A stretch of DNA of 5,267 bases from Rickettsia typhi (GTDB lineage Bacteria; Pseudomonadota; Alphaproteobacteria; Rickettsiales; Deianiraeaceae). Positions within the stretch are counted from its first letter, which is position 1. Each line of letters starts with the position of its first letter. The position numbers and the translations under genes are program-made. The notes below the pieces were generated by a model that was given only the letters and a program-made list of their open reading frames with translations, was not told the DNA's origin and searched no databases. Location: positions 1-5,267 of the forward strand of contig CAMAVG010000064.1 in the NCBI GenBank assembly GCA_945861605.1, read 5' to 3'. Positions 5,018-5,267 of the stretch are shown in pieces.

Positions 5018-5267
5018 TTAGAGAGATTCAAAATTCCTCATTCCGTGCAAAACCTCCAAAGGTTTCTTTGCAATAAGTACACTTCGTGCCAAATCAACTC
5101 CTTCGCGAATATTCATCGCAACGCCAAAAAGACTCGCCGCCATTCCACAATTGAGGCAAATCGTGTGAAAAAGTGTGTTTTCAATCCCATTTTGCACAGG
5201 ATTTTCAAAAAATCGCAAGCAAGCATCGGCGTTTTCCTGTGCACTCTTGCCGATGATAGAATCGTCA
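5018..5267 (-). CDS. trpD: Anthranilate phosphoribosyltransferase, C-terminal 82 residues (N-terminus beyond right edge)
   Basis: TrpD transfers phosphoribose from PRPP to anthranilate, the second step from chorismate to tryptophan. Reading the minus strand from the window edge gives 82 residues ending in TAA at 5020-5018. The family's C-terminal pattern is clear: SAQENADACLRFF (8-20) corresponds to the usual s-x-x-ENA segment, then LNCGMAASLFGVAMNIREGVDLA (38-60) corresponds to the NAAAAL-x-VAG-x-A-x-SL-x-EGV-x-LA helices, and AKKPLEVLHGM (66-76) to the closing GKAL-x-KL helix. The usual NAA is NCG here. An apparent start at 5218 is an internal leucine codon (TTG), not a start, because the conserved ENA segment lies upstream of it. 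The catalytic PRPP- and anthranilate-binding residues are outside the window, so activity cannot be judged. A TrpD-like paralogue of the same fold is the main alternative. No trpC follows downstream. Confidence 0.82.
   Translation of the reverse strand, partial: DDSIIGKSAQENADACLRFFENPVQNGIENTLFHTICLNCGMAASLFGVAMNIREGVDLARSVLIAKKPLEVLHGMRNFESL

Noticed and set aside
1..5267. A new multi-gene defence, mobile or biosynthetic system
   Set aside because: Every sizeable reading frame is accounted for by a known housekeeping, stress or secretion family; there are no transposase, integrase, toxin-antitoxin or nuclease-like genes, and the gene orientations do not form a single operon.

Overview
The window is visibly AT-rich and densely packed. 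It looks like the chromosome of a low-GC alphaproteobacterium. The ferrochelatase N-terminus (NLGGP, then FLFNLF, then GGKSPIL) and the RpoH and SmpB sequences read like Rickettsiales/Holosporales or other reduced-genome alphaproteobacterial homologues. A TrpD C-terminus at the right edge suggests a tryptophan pathway, which argues against a strongly reduced Rickettsia-type parasite. The lineage is inferred from remembered family features, not from a search.

Layout. Positions 1-2251 hold three minus-strand genes in transcription order rpoH (heat-shock sigma factor), smpB (trans-translation partner of tmRNA) and hemH (ferrochelatase, running off the left edge). smpB and hemH are only 3 nt apart and look co-transcribed. 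Positions 2252-2435 form a divergent control region between rpoH and a plus-strand gene. It contains a perfect 20-bp tandem repeat whose units carry the palindrome TTTTGCAAAA, then a 15-bp direct repeat that duplicates a consensus TTGACA -35 box. Positions 2436-4055 encode an AMP-forming acyl-CoA synthetase (FadD-like). It meets, stop codon on stop codon, a minus-strand gene for a VirB2/TrbC-like type IV secretion pilin (4052-4531). After a roughly 220-bp AT-rich divergent spacer comes a plus-strand cold-shock protein gene (4749-4961) with no Shine-Dalgarno sequence. A stem-loop (4970-5002) separates it from the convergent, truncated trpD (5018-5267).

Function. rpoH, smpB and the cold-shock gene are all stress or translation quality-control genes. 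hemH ends heme synthesis. The acyl-CoA synthetase activates fatty acids, and the pilin would belong to a type IV secretion apparatus whose other genes are not here. No single pathway links them. All visible genes are intact apart from the two cut by the window edges. I found no CRISPR array, insertion sequence, rRNA, tRNA or convincing new multi-gene system. The points most worth a second look are the repeat-rich rpoH/acyl-CoA synthetase control region, the recurring CTTGACA box, the altered region 2.4 of RpoH, the solitary VirB2-like gene and the possibly leaderless cold-shock gene.
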